Source: an uncultured Methanomethylovorans sp.
GTDB lineage: Archaea; Halobacteriota; Methanosarcinia; Methanosarcinales; Methanosarcinaceae
Reading direction: 5' to 3'
Assembly (NCBI GenBank): GCA_937968035.1
Contig: CALBTS010000534.1
Location: 1 to 25,850 of the forward strand
Length of the DNA stretch: 25,850 nt
Shown: positions 1 through 7,622 of the stretch, piece by piece
How the letters are laid out: each line of letters starts with the position of its first letter
Position numbering within the stretch: position 1 is the first letter of the stretch
Made by a program: the position numbers and the translations under genes
Notes under the pieces: generated by a model
The model's input: only the letters and a program-made list of their open reading frames with translations
Told to the model about the DNA's origin: nothing
Databases searched by the model: none

Positions 1-43
1 ACCGAGATCTACACTCTTTCCCTACACGACGCTCTTCCGATCT
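1..43 (+). other. Illumina TruSeq universal adapter (artefact)
   Basis: The segment ends in CTCTTCCGATCT and reads as the 3' part of the Illumina universal adapter, so it is library sequence and not biology. Phage sequence starts at about base 44. The first gene runs into it on the minus strand and gains a few false residues. Confidence 0.97.
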
Positions 44-765
44 ATGAAGTCGTCGATGGTGTAGGTCTTCAAGGCGGTGATAGAGGTGCTGGAGATGTTG
101 AGATCCGCGCCGCTCGTCCCAATACTTCCATCGATTCTTGGAAGCGTTGTAGACGTAGACCCAGTATCCGCTGCATTGCCACAGAACCTGAACCAACCCG
201 CATACCCAGTTGTGGTAGCAATCATCTGCCACACTTCACTTGCAGACTTGGCAATGGCACCGCTTGCGGCATCTCCGAACTCAAGCCCGTTCCCGAAAGC
301 ACCCGCAACGAACGCCCCACCAGACACGGTGATCGTGCCAAGAACAGTCCCACTTGCGGCAGTATCTGCGGTAGCAGGCTGAGACCCGGAATAGATATAG
401 ATAACACCATCCTTCATGATGTCTCTCAGGGACCCACCCTTAGCAACAGCGAGAACCGTACCGGCTGCAAACGCTTCGGCAGTATTTACGGTTCCTGTAG
501 GGATAGTGATCGTTCCAGCCGCAACAGTCTGGACGATGGCCCCAGTAACGGCGGTATCATTAGCGGCGGTCGTGGCACCCTGAAGGAAGAGAACATCACC
601 TGGAGCGTATCCCTTACTTACAAACGCATTGGCAGAGTCCGTAATGGAGTCAGCGCTTTCTCCACCATCAACAAGCGCCAGAGTTGCACCAACAGAACAA
701 GCTTTTACGGTAGCCTGGAGTCCGAGCATATTGTTTCTCAAACCAGTAGAAAGCCGAAGTGTCAT
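44..765 (-). CDS. Virion structural protein, 3' end cut by contig end
   Basis: The gene starts at an ATG with a TTAGGAGA ribosome binding site and is open for about 240 residues until it meets the adapter, so its C terminus is missing. The N terminus (MTLRLSTGLRNNML) is followed by a low-complexity Ala/Thr/Gly-rich beta region. Around residues 120-150 it contains GVIYIYSGSQPATAD and GTVLGTITVSGG, a pattern I recall from virion proteins of unknown role encoded near tail genes of tailed phages. It is the last visible gene of the late transcription unit, 11 bases after its neighbour. The exact role (tail, decoration or appendage) cannot be told from sequence. Confidence 0.8.
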
Positions 766-776
766 TTGATTGTCTC

Positions 777-1271
777 CTAATATTGTCTAAATGATTGCCT
801 GTGTACCAACTTGATTGGCACAACCGTTATTGAATCTATACTAAAATCTCCACCATTGACGTTGTTCACGCCTACGGAGAGATATCTACCCCTACAAGAA
901 TGGCTAAAATCAAAGTCTATACCGTGCTGAAGATTCTCTTTCGTCACATCCTCAGATCTTACAGTCTCCGTATAGTCGTCCGCGCACTTAACGAAAACTT
1001 CCATCTCATCAGTTATCTCTCCGCCAATGTGGACCCGCCTCAATTGTTTGTGCGTATCGATACCAAAGTCTGATGTAGCCAACTCGAATGTGCTTACAAT
1101 GCCTGTCTCTACACCAGCACCACTTGTGTCCACATCGCCAACTCCAACCTCGAACAGCCCATCATCGCCAGCAGCAAAACACCTGTCACCCAGCATGCAG
1201 ATGGAATTAAAATCGAAGTTCGTATACTGGGAAACCCTTTGCCCAGTCAGTTCCATACATAGCGCCAACAT
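777..1271 (-). CDS. Virion-associated protein of unknown role
   Basis: This 164-residue protein starts at an ATG directly after the upstream stop (TAA then ATG), with a GGGGAGGA ribosome binding site inside the end of the previous gene. It is predicted beta-rich and soluble, with no signal peptide or membrane segment. The stretch YTNFDFNSICMLGDRCF, then DDGLFEVG, and the later GIDTHKQLRRVHIGGE resemble a family of phage proteins I associate with tail or baseplate regions. The gene lies between a small membrane protein and the truncated virion protein, in the same operon. Structural is the best call; function is unknown. Confidence 0.7.
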   Translation of the reverse strand: MLALCMELTGQRVSQYTNFDFNSICMLGDRCFAAGDDGLFEVGVGDVDTSGAGVETGIVSTFELATSDFGIDTHKQLRRVHIGGEITDEMEVFVKCADDYTETVRSEDVTKENLQHGIDFDFSHSCRGRYLSVGVNNVNGGDFSIDSITVVPIKLVHRQSFRQY

Positions 1272-1523
1272 TTAGGATGGGTCCTCCCCTGAACTTCCGA
1301 CCCATTTCTTAGCGGCCACGTTAATGAGAAAAGAAACTACCAAGGCTATCACGCGATTCCACAGGGTCTCGTTCTGGACTAACTCCTTGATAGCATTCAT
1401 AATAATTTCTTTTTTAGCCTTTCCCTGGTGGGGATCGGTGATCTCCTCTTCCAACGCAATGACCGATTGCTTGATAATCTCTGCTATCTCGCCGAATTTT
1501 TTGAAGAAGTCTACGAAGTTCAC
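1272..1523 (-). CDS. Small protein with C-terminal membrane segment, holin-like
   Basis: The 83-residue protein starts at a GTG that overlaps the upstream stop as GTGA, with AAAGGAGA about ten bases before it. It has an amphipathic, charged N-terminal helix region (residues 1-57, including EEEITDPHQGKAKKEII) and one hydrophobic segment near residues 58-72 (RVIALVVSFLINVAA), then a short polar tail. Together with the preceding membrane protein and the M15 peptidase further upstream it forms a plausible lysis module, where such proteins act as holin or holin partner in the inner membrane. No family-specific motif is seen, so holin-like rests on size, topology and context. Confidence 0.7.
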   Translation of the reverse strand: MNFVDFFKKFGEIAEIIKQSVIALEEEITDPHQGKAKKEIIMNAIKELVQNETLWNRVIALVVSFLINVAAKKWVGSSGEDPS

Positions 1524-1930
1524 TTTAAATCGTCTCCTTTCTCGATTTTTGCTTCAGCATATTTTGATAGGTCCTGCACCATCTGTTGGGTGATCTTTGC
1601 ATTTCCTCCAAGGATTTCAACAAGCTGCGTGAGAGTGTTGTTTAGTGCGGCGGTTTCTGATCGATTCTTCTCGAACTTCCCAGCAACCCCGATCCCAATC
1701 AAGCCACCGGACAAGTATTCCAGGTATTGAGAATAGTCCACATCCTTTGGAACCAACTGGGCAAGCTCCGGGAACGCCTGCAATAGGGCACCAATCACAC
1801 CCATGAGGAGAAGAATTACGCCGCCACCCACTGTTCTACCATTGACTCCAACCGCAGACCCAGCGTTCCTTAGAATGGATGACACCTTGATGATGCCCAA
1901 CTTCACGGCCAGGCGTATTAAAGTCAGCAT
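1520..1930 (-). CDS. Membrane protein, candidate holin
   Basis: A 136-residue protein whose ATG overlaps the end of the zinc-ribbon gene by 7 bases, with AAGGA just upstream. A glycine-rich hydrophobic segment lies near residues 36-52 (GGGVILLLMGVIGALL). A second glycine-rich, weakly hydrophobic stretch (LSGGLIGIGVAGKF) lies near residues 73-86. The remaining C terminus is charged and probably helical. A soluble C-terminal domain after one or two membrane helices fits holins and phage membrane regulators. It sits downstream of a peptidoglycan peptidase gene and before another small membrane protein, which supports a lysis role by context only. Confidence 0.7.
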   Translation of the reverse strand: MLTLIRLAVKLGIIKVSSILRNAGSAVGVNGRTVGGGVILLLMGVIGALLQAFPELAQLVPKDVDYSQYLEYLSGGLIGIGVAGKFEKNRSETAALNNTLTQLVEILGGNAKITQQMVQDLSKYAEAKIEKGDDLK

Positions 1931-2109
1931 TGTTCCTTATCTCCACCAGTTGATTTGTAAACGTCCAACGAGATGTAGCACATTGGGCAGTGATACCAGT
2001 GTCTATATTCTTCCGTTACCGTGAACCCGAACCTCTGTCCGCACGATGGGCATGTCGTAATGATCCAAGACCCTGGGGCCGCTAACACTTGAATTTCCTT
2101 TTCAACCAA
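1924..2109 (-). CDS. Small zinc-ribbon protein
   Basis: The 61-residue ORF has two CxxC knuckles (CPSCG near residue 20 and CPMC near residue 41), the usual spacing of a four-cysteine zinc ribbon. No ATG is available. The likely start is TTG at 2109 or GTG at 2088, each preceded by AAGGA about seven bases away. It overlaps the tiny ORF upstream and the membrane-protein gene downstream, so it is translated within the operon. Small zinc ribbons in phages often bind nucleic acid or stabilise protein folds. No specific role can be assigned. Confidence 0.65.
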   Translation of the reverse strand: MVEKEIQVLAAPGSWIITTCPSCGQRFGFTVTEEYRHWYHCPMCYISLDVYKSTGGDKEQC

Positions 2110-2195
2110 TTGTAAATCCTTAATATCATTAGATAATTTACCGTGATAACTCTTGTTCCCTTTGGCCTCTCAAAGTCTATCCGGTCCCAGTGCAT
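2082..2195 (-). CDS. Tiny basic ORF, 37 residues, coupled to M15 gene
   Basis: ATG at 2195 overlaps the stop of the peptidase gene as TAATG and has GGAAGGA upstream, a good ribosome binding site. The peptide begins MHWDRIDFERPKG and ends in a basic stretch (NWLKRKFKC), with a hydrophobic patch VNYLMILRIY in between. It fills most of the gap between two genes and overlaps the next one by 28 bases in another frame. It could be a membrane-interacting peptide of the lysis region or simply a coupling ORF. Reality as a gene rests on start signal and position only. Confidence 0.45.
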   Translation of the reverse strand: MHWDRIDFERPKGTRVITVNYLMILRIYNWLKRKFKC

Positions 2196-2563
2196 TACTT
2201 TCGTCCTTGGTATTCGAGGCTGTAGTGGTTGCCATCGTGCCCATCGCCCTTACCAGGAGAAGATTCTCCAAACCTTCCGCCCCAAGTGCCTCCGATGGAC
2301 TCCCAATATTCTCCGAGCCTTTTATGGTCACTTGTATCGCTTAAATACCTCCCATTAGCAAAGAGGTTTAGGTCTATGGCGAGTTTACTTTTATGGAGAC
2401 TCTTTGATCTCCCATACCCCTTTTTCTCTCCGACCTCCCCATGAACCCTTGGGTCCCTATAGGCATCACCGAACGTGACCTCATACCCAAGCAACCACGC
2501 CATTGGGATGAGATCCTGCACAACCATCCTTACAAACTTCTGTTGCAACTCGCTCAGTCTCAT
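2195..2563 (-). CDS. M15-family peptidoglycan peptidase (endolysin-like)
   Basis: This 122-residue protein has the signature of the M15 (VanY / L-Ala-D-Glu peptidase) metallopeptidases: SLHKSKLAIDLN, giving zinc ligands His57 and Asp64, and DGNHYS near the C terminus, giving catalytic Asp110 and zinc ligand His113. Members cut peptide bonds in peptidoglycan stems or crosslinks and serve as phage endolysins or virion-associated lysins. Length is typical for the stand-alone domain. No signal peptide is present, so export would need a holin. Its ATG overlaps the previous gene as ATGA. It is the second cell-wall enzyme of this phage besides the GH24 lysozyme at 7619-8371. Confidence 0.88.
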   Translation of the reverse strand: MRLSELQQKFVRMVVQDLIPMAWLLGYEVTFGDAYRDPRVHGEVGEKKGYGRSKSLHKSKLAIDLNLFANGRYLSDTSDHKRLGEYWESIGGTWGGRFGESSPGKGDGHDGNHYSLEYQGRK

Positions 2564-3012
2564 AACACCTCAATCCTTGTGTATCCCTTCTGTTTGTGCC
2601 AACCCCAGGTGAGAACATACTCCTGCCACTTTGCCGGATCAGGGACCTCGACTACATTCGAGTTGGATGTGAACCACTTGCGGCTTTCCGTTATACATAT
2701 CCGATGGTTGGTAGCCCCCTTGAGTCTAACAAACTGAGACCATATACCCAATTGCTTAAAACCCCAACGACCCAACACCGCTGCGCCATCACAGTCGTCC
2801 CTCCACCCTGCCATCACTACATACTCGGGGCCATCAGGGGTCCAGTCGTGATCTTCTTTTTTGTACTTGAACTTGGACATGAACTTCCTCAAACCATGAA
2901 TGCCCTCAGACTGGATGACGTGCTGCCAGGAATCAAGTTCTTTCTTCGCCCTCTTCAGTTCGTCTTTCTTGAAGATAGATATGTACAGGTTCCTCAAGAA
3001 TTCGTACATCAT
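2560..3012 (-). CDS. Transglutaminase-like cysteine peptidase fold protein (putative)
   Basis: The 150-residue protein contains GWRDDCDGAAVLGRWGF (Cys74) followed by TNHRICITES (His103) and TSNSNVVEV. This order and the DCD motif match the Cys-His-Asp/Asn active site of the transglutaminase-like superfamily, which includes bacterial cysteine peptidases. The third residue is not obvious (Asn117 or Asn119 are candidates). The N-terminal 50 residues are basic and helical. The start overlaps the upstream stop as ATGA, with a second ATG directly after. It lies between tail-type genes and the M15 peptidase, so a role in cell-wall or host-protein cleavage is possible. The family call is motif-based. 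Confidence 0.6.
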   Translation of the reverse strand: MMYEFLRNLYISIFKKDELKRAKKELDSWQHVIQSEGIHGLRKFMSKFKYKKEDHDWTPDGPEYVVMAGWRDDCDGAAVLGRWGFKQLGIWSQFVRLKGATNHRICITESRKWFTSNSNVVEVPDPAKWQEYVLTWGWHKQKGYTRIEVL

Positions 3013-3329
3013 TCCCCCATCTTAAACACAATCATGGTGACCGTTTCACCTGGGATAGCTGCACCATCAATCTCTGGAACAGCCTGAAGTCTCCACCTGC
3101 CAGATTCGTCAATATCAAACGGTGGAGCCGGAGTTGTGCCAGCCACAAGATCGGTAAGCGGTGTGCCATTAGTTGTATACACAACCTCCTCGCCGTCTAT
3201 AGTCCCAGTCCAGCATACAATGGTTCCAGACGGCTTTACCGCCCTTATGACTGAGCCAGTAGCGGTTGACAAATCAGTGTCCGTATCAAGTCTAATCTCA
3301 ACTTTCTGGCCAACATATATTTTACCCAT
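3009..3329 (-). CDS. Small beta-rich tail/baseplate-associated protein
   Basis: A 106-residue protein (MGKIYVGQKVEIRLDT start) sharing one base with the stop of the repetitive fibre gene. Sequence such as SGRWRLQAVPEIDGAAIPGETVTMIVF suggests a single Ig- or BppU-like beta-sandwich that describes a ligand- or fibre-binding domain in tail regions. It is predicted soluble with no signal peptide. Its place directly after a long fibre-like protein suggests a fibre or baseplate accessory. I cannot name a family with certainty. Confidence 0.65.
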   Translation of the reverse strand: MGKIYVGQKVEIRLDTDTDLSTATGSVIRAVKPSGTIVCWTGTIDGEEVVYTTNGTPLTDLVAGTTPAPPFDIDESGRWRLQAVPEIDGAAIPGETVTMIVFKMGE

Positions 3330-4771
3330 TAACCAATTCTCCTGAGATCTGTTTTACTCTTCATAACCAAACGGTCAGCAGTCTTACTCCCAGAACTTAC
3401 AGTTGTTATTGGCTTGCACAACTCGCTTAACGCCCTCGTAACTCTGCACGACATGGCGAAAAGTTCCGGCGCGGTGATGGCCGGGGCGGTGATCCCAATA
3501 GCAAGATTGTGTATGCATTTGAGGGCTGATGATGAGACGGTGGCTGATAAGTCCTGTCTGCAAATAGCGATAACAATAGCCGTTGCCGATAACAATAAAT
3601 CATGAATTCTGACAAGAAGGGTCCCAATTGTGGACTCGCACCCGCAGTCAGATGAGTATTGTGTGCCAATATTAGACGCAAGATCCTGACAGATTGACTG
3701 CACACCAGTTGTTATCTTCGCCGCAATCCCTTGAATCTTGGCAATATTCGTCGAAGCGGAAGTCTCTGTGATAGCGATGACACGAATAGACTCCGATATC
3801 ATGGTTGCCATATTTGCTATAGTCGCCAATAAGGTTTGAGTCGCAACCTCCAGATCGTGATGCAATAACCATAATGTGGCTGTCCCTGTATAGGCTTCTG
3901 AGCTAGAACTTGTGAATGTCGCGATATGAACATCTATATCCTGTGCAACAACAGTCCTAACAATATCCGATACTTCGAGAGACAGGTCCCCAACCAAAGA
4001 TAGGTCGGTTGATACCAAACCCATTAAGTCTTGGCCTTGGTTGAGAGCCGTCGGTATGCTGGACGATAGATCAGAGACGTTTGATAGAAAGGAGCAGAGG
4101 TTAGACACTAAGCCATGTGCAACGCTCAGGTCTGCGGATATACTGATGTCTATCTCCTGCCATGTGGCTACGCTCATTAATGTAGCAATTGCTACGGGTA
4201 AATTCGCATAATTGGATATAGAGGTGGACATCTCGCACGACTGATCCGTTACGCATACCGTGCGACTATCTATTGTTGAATATAGATCATGTGCCGTTAC
4301 GCATATCGTGAGGCTATCTATTGTTAAATATAGATCATGTGCCGTATCGATAGATAACCTGGTAAGTAGCTCTCCGCCATGAAGCAACGAAATCAGCGTA
4401 AGCACATTACCAGATATTGATGTGCTTGATGCTTGAGATGTCGATATTTTCGCCCTCATGTCTTGCCCTGATAAAGCTAAGAGCGTAGTAGAGAGCGCTG
4501 AAGATACGTCCGCGATGGCAGTTATCTGGGTGAAAACCCGTGATACTAAGCCAGATAGAGGCCCACAACTATACAGCCCTGTTCCAATATTTGTGCCGGT
4601 TGCATGTTTATCGCTTAAAGATGTTGATATCTCCGACGATAAGTTAAATGTCGCAGTATATGATAAACCACTGTTGCCAAATACTAGGGCTATTGCATTG
4701 CAGGTTGGTGGCGCATAGGATTCGAGGAACGCCAATGCAATAGAATTACATGAAGGCGGAGTGTAGCTCAT
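3329..4771 (-). CDS. Long repetitive tail-fibre-like protein
   Basis: A 480-residue protein. It begins with two short repeats, YTPPSCNSIALAF and YAPPTCNAIALVF, of a type seen at the N terminus of some phage tail and appendage proteins. The rest is a long run of degenerate units of the type (D)LSxxISTxL (for example DVSSALSTTLLAL, DLSSSIPTALNQ, DLMGLVSTDLSLVGDL) rich in Ser, Thr, Leu and Ile. This suggests an elongated helical or solenoid shaft. An exact-frame 48-bp tandem duplication is inside it (4246-4341). The ATG overlaps the stop of a tiny ORF as ATGA. Receptor binding or a fibre shaft is likely from context; no enzymatic motif is visible. Confidence 0.7.
   Translation of the reverse strand: MSYTPPSCNSIALAFLESYAPPTCNAIALVFGNSGLSYTATFNLSSEISTSLSDKHATGTNIGTGLYSCGPLSGLVSRVFTQITAIADVSSALSTTLLALSGQDMRAKISTSQASSTSISGNVLTLISLLHGGELLTRLSIDTAHDLYLTIDSLTICVTAHDLYSTIDSRTVCVTDQSCEMSTSISNYANLPVAIATLMSVATWQEIDISISADLSVAHGLVSNLCSFLSNVSDLSSSIPTALNQGQDLMGLVSTDLSLVGDLSLEVSDIVRTVVAQDIDVHIATFTSSSSEAYTGTATLWLLHHDLEVATQTLLATIANMATMISESIRVIAITETSASTNIAKIQGIAAKITTGVQSICQDLASNIGTQYSSDCGCESTIGTLLVRIHDLLLSATAIVIAICRQDLSATVSSSALKCIHNLAIGITAPAITAPELFAMSCRVTRALSELCKPITTVSSGSKTADRLVMKSKTDLRRIG
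4246..4341 (-). repeat. 48-bp tandem duplication in fibre gene
   Basis: Bases 4246-4293 and 4294-4341 are two copies of a 48-bp unit with only a few differences, followed by the start of a third partial copy. They encode two adjacent 16-residue units that both begin TAHDLY and continue TIDS. The duplication keeps frame and looks recent compared with the other, diverged repeats of the protein. Confidence 0.85.
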
Positions 4772-4827
4772 TTAGAAAGGCTCGAATGTGCGGGAATCAC
4801 ACAGCCAGTCAGTGCCAATTTACTCAT
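4768..4827 (-). CDS. Micro-ORF, 19 residues, coupled to fibre gene
   Basis: ATG at 4827 has TTAGGAAAA eight or so bases upstream, and its TGA overlaps the ATG of the fibre gene as ATGA. The peptide is MSKLALTGCVIPAHSSLSK. It occupies the only gap between two tail genes. It may act only to couple or tune translation of the following gene. No homology can be claimed. Confidence 0.3.
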   Translation of the reverse strand: MSKLALTGCVIPAHSSLSK

Positions 4828-4840
4828 GCGCTTTTCCTAA

Positions 4841-5608
4841 TCAGTATATTTCAAGGCAAACGCCAATAAGGCGCGGTGTGATCGTCCCGGAAAGGTCCGA
4901 TACCTCCATCTTGATCTGAATTGAGACACCATCCAGATCCGTTGTGTCATCGAGCCCAGTTATCTCGCCACCGTTGGTGGTGTGCTGTGTCCAGGTTGTC
5001 CCACCGTCGAGAGAGACATATCCTTTGTAAACCGTCAAGTAGTCCACCGATGGCGAATCGATTGGATAGCACCAGCCAAGCTTTGCGTATTGAAGGCGGT
5101 TATTGTAGAGGGAGTCGGCATCGTACTTGGTCAGCAAAATGGCGCTTGAAATCCATGTACCCACATTTGCCCCACTGGTTTCAAGGCCCGTTGCAGCGGC
5201 ATTGACTACAAGATTGGTAAGCGCTCCGCCGGAAGCGAAATTGGCGGATGTCCAGATCTTTCGCCCCTGCCATAAAATTGGCCTCCAGGTTGAGCCGTCA
5301 GGAAGGGACAATTCCTCAGAACAAAGTGACAGCCGATCATAGACATCAGCATTGTAATTGCCGCCCTCATCCATACCAATCAGCATGACGGTTTCATCCG
5401 GCTGATATCTGCATTTAATGAGAAATGTCCCATCAGCATATGCCCATCCAGTGCCAATAATCTCCATGCTCAGGCGATCCAATAGTATCAAGCGTTTATT
5501 GGTGGGGGAATCTCCTGATTCATATGATATGGTTCCAGATACTTTCCACTTGTAAGTGGATGCCATGTCACCAGCGGCACTGTGTCGAATTAATTGATTA
5601 AATATCAT
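4841..5608 (-). CDS. Tail protein with Ig-like/regulatory-type beta domain
   Basis: The best start is ATG at 5608 (MIFNQLIRHSAAGD), overlapping the upstream gene by 11 bases and giving 255 residues. An open frame extends further upstream but would overlap that gene by over 100 bases. Residues about 20-95 (VSGTISYESG, LLDRLSMEIIGTG, LIGMDEGGNYNADVYDRLS) follow the pattern of small beta-sandwich domains at the ends of phage tail proteins, with the typical strand ending in D-x-G-x-YNA-x-x-xD. The C-terminal half includes YKGYVSLDGGTTWTQHT, a beta hairpin. A tail tip or fibre component is likely. Confidence 0.72.
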   Translation of the reverse strand: MIFNQLIRHSAAGDMASTYKWKVSGTISYESGDSPTNKRLILLDRLSMEIIGTGWAYADGTFLIKCRYQPDETVMLIGMDEGGNYNADVYDRLSLCSEELSLPDGSTWRPILWQGRKIWTSANFASGGALTNLVVNAAATGLETSGANVGTWISSAILLTKYDADSLYNNRLQYAKLGWCYPIDSPSVDYLTVYKGYVSLDGGTTWTQHTTNGGEITGLDDTTDLDGVSIQIKMEVSDLSGTITPRLIGVCLEIY

Positions 5609-6596
5609 CACGCCACCCAGGTCCAGCATAGATGCATTCCAGGCCACTATTGGCTGTATTATTATGTGGCATTCCAGGCAGAAAGAGAAGTGTAGTATCC
5701 CCATCAACCACAATGCTTGAGACCGCATCTATGATAACACCCGTTTTTGCTGCACAATCGTAATATCCCGGGAGTGTGCCGTATAGAGTTGATGGGAAAG
5801 TGTTACTATCAGTACTCACCAAAAAAACTGGAGATGTACAGTACAATACACCGTTAACAGGCCCAATATTAGAGTGTCCAATATAGGGCCCAGATATATC
5901 AGAAGATACGGTACTAGCACCGAGTCTAGCCTTTACAGCACCGGGTATACCACTTATGTCTCTCATTAGTTTCACACACCAATTGCTGTCTACAGCTCCA
6001 GTCTGTAATAACGTATAAGTCGGTGCAGGCGTTTTGGAATATGATTCTGACCCATACCATCCAGCACTACACAGACAGAAACCGTATGGGTATGCAACGG
6101 TAGCTGGATTTATATCACCGATATATAAGCCACCCCATACTGGTTTATAAGTGTAAGAAGTAGGGTATTGTGCGTATATGTTATTTGATATCCAGAAGCC
6201 TCTATCATCTCCGACAATATGCCACGGTACTGCGGTTGATTGTGATGTACTGTAATAGGATTTACAAACCCAAAAAGGCTTTGTCTCAGTAAGCAGTATT
6301 GGATTTAAGTAGGTGTCAATCCCAGTCATTGACTCATATGCTGAAAAGTCTGCATATCTTGAGTCGCTCAGGTTATCAGTAATCCTAAAATAAAATCCCG
6401 TTCCAGTTACAGGATTGTTCCGGAAAGCAATCTGCTTATAATCATCTGCCGAATACTCAAGCGTCCACCCGAGAGGCGCAACACTTCCGTAGCCATCCAC
6501 CAAAGCAGCTTTTAGAACAGCAGCAAGGCTCCCGGCAGTTCCCTGTAACTGTGGTGCCCCGGCGTCTGTGTATGATAAAAGTCTTCCGATCCCCAT
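5598..6596 (-). CDS. Tail-associated structural protein
   Basis: A 332-residue protein with ATG at 6596 and a strong TAGGAGGAAGC ribosome binding site. The N terminus (LLSYTDAGAPQL, then GSLAAVLKAALVDGYG and GWTLEYSADDYKQIAFRN) matches a conserved pattern of phage structural proteins with unknown fold, often near fibre genes. The rest is aromatic- and Gly/Ser-rich and beta-like, ending with IYAGPGWRDDI. There is no signal peptide. It sits between two other tail-type genes in the late operon. Function beyond virion component is unknown. Confidence 0.75.
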   Translation of the reverse strand: MGIGRLLSYTDAGAPQLQGTAGSLAAVLKAALVDGYGSVAPLGWTLEYSADDYKQIAFRNNPVTGTGFYFRITDNLSDSRYADFSAYESMTGIDTYLNPILLTETKPFWVCKSYYSTSQSTAVPWHIVGDDRGFWISNNIYAQYPTSYTYKPVWGGLYIGDINPATVAYPYGFCLCSAGWYGSESYSKTPAPTYTLLQTGAVDSNWCVKLMRDISGIPGAVKARLGASTVSSDISGPYIGHSNIGPVNGVLYCTSPVFLVSTDSNTFPSTLYGTLPGYYDCAAKTGVIIDAVSSIVVDGDTTLLFLPGMPHNNTANSGLECIYAGPGWRDDI

Positions 6597-6604
6597 GCTT
6601 CCTC

Positions 6605-6652
6605 CTAATATGAACCAATAGCCTTATCGTCCACCCTCCCAATACGCTCCAT
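6605..6652 (-). CDS. Micro-ORF, 15 residues
   Basis: The ATG overlaps the upstream TAA as TAATG. The peptide MERIGRVDDKAIGSY ends at a TAG that is part of the TAGGAGG ribosome binding site of the next gene. It might carry ribosomes across the gap and control access to that site, or be chance. Confidence 0.25.
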   Translation of the reverse strand: MERIGRVDDKAIGSY

Positions 6653-7236
6653 TACGACGGGCTTTCGGTTGAGGAAACTTGAATATCTGGTACGTCATAA
6701 ATACCAGTTGCAATGGTCCCATTGTTTGCTACCACCACCTTCGCCTTGATCGCCTTCACCTGGTCTGTACTCGTAGCATCCATCGCGGGGAGATCCGTCG
6801 AATCGAGGCTATCTTCGTAAGTATCTCCCGCATCCGCGCTCAATTGCCAGTCCATCCCCGACTGCTCGTTTAGAATGCTAATGGCAATACTGGTGTAGTT
6901 GTAAGTCCTAGCAACAAGATACAGGTCGATCACATCGCTGTCCACCGTCGCCGGGGATCCAGTGTTATCAACGGTCGCGGATACACTCGCGGGGTTGGCG
7001 GTGGCGCTTTCACATCTCCATGTAACAGTTCCGTCTGTCACAGTAGCATCTGTAGTCGTGGGCCACGATGGAGCGCTCGCAGCGGTAGTACCAGCGCCGA
7101 TGCACCTATAGTTGTAGCTACCCGCATTAACAACGTCGCCGATGACAAACGCAGTCTCTGCGGCATAGGTCTTTGTCGTTGGAACCGTAAGATATTCATA
7201 CGGTGCAGAATTATTTTTACTAAGCTTGAGCGGCAT
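6652..7236 (-). CDS. Tail/virion protein with carbohydrate-binding-like repeat
   Basis: This 194-residue protein starts at an ATG with AAAGGAGAAC upstream. Residues about 23-75 (TYAAETAFVIGDVVN, YNYRCIGAGTT, SAPSWPTT, DGTVTWRC) match a small domain common in tail fibres and chitin- or carbohydrate-binding proteins, with two aromatic strands and the TDGTVTW turn. The C-terminal half is a second beta region with many Asp and Thr residues. The gene follows the secreted fibronectin-type protein and precedes tail genes. Receptor or surface-glycan binding is a reasonable inference. Confidence 0.75.
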   Translation of the reverse strand: MPLKLSKNNSAPYEYLTVPTTKTYAAETAFVIGDVVNAGSYNYRCIGAGTTAASAPSWPTTTDATVTDGTVTWRCESATANPASVSATVDNTGSPATVDSDVIDLYLVARTYNYTSIAISILNEQSGMDWQLSADAGDTYEDSLDSTDLPAMDATSTDQVKAIKAKVVVANNGTIATGIYDVPDIQVSSTESPS

Positions 7237-7247
7237 TTTGTTCTCCT

Positions 7248-7622
7248 TTAAAGTTTTTTTAATTGTCCGGGAGGAATTGGGGCGGAAATCGGTGTATGAG
7301 GTCTGTCGAGTCCTGGTGCCCCGAGTAAGGTTGTGTTTACTTCATTCGAGAACGGACTCTGATTCCCCACCTCATCATAGGCCTTAACCGCAAAGTACCA
7401 CAACCCAGGTGGGAGTCCCTTAACAGTGAACTGAGTCACATCACCAGCATCGACCTTATACTCATAGTCGTCTGACAGACCGGAGACCGGACCATAGTGT
7501 ACAGTATAACCAGTAACGGTTGTCGAGACTGATGGGTCCCATGCCAGCGTCACATCTGCGGCCTTGGCAATACCAACAAACGCCAGCAAACAGAAAACCA
7601 CCCAACTGATACAAGATTTCAT
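7248..7622 (-). CDS. Secreted fibronectin type III domain protein
   Basis: ATG at 7622 overlaps the lysozyme stop as ATGA; the ribosome binding site GGGGGAG lies in the end of the lysozyme gene. The 124-residue product has a clear Sec signal peptide (MKSCISWVVFCLLAFVGIAKA, cleavage after residue 21 or 22). One fibronectin-III domain follows: VTLAWDPS, TGYTVHYG, VTQFTVKGLPPG and YFAVKAYDEVGNQSPFSNEV. It ends in a proline-rich tail. In the periplasm such a domain could bind cell wall or protein. Coupling to a lysozyme suggests a role in lysis (an outer-membrane-side or spanin-like task cannot be shown), but superinfection exclusion or virion attachment are also open. Confidence 0.82.
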   Translation of the reverse strand: MKSCISWVVFCLLAFVGIAKAADVTLAWDPSVSTTVTGYTVHYGPVSGLSDDYEYKVDAGDVTQFTVKGLPPGLWYFAVKAYDEVGNQSPFSNEVNTTLLGAPGLDRPHTPISAPIPPGQLKKL

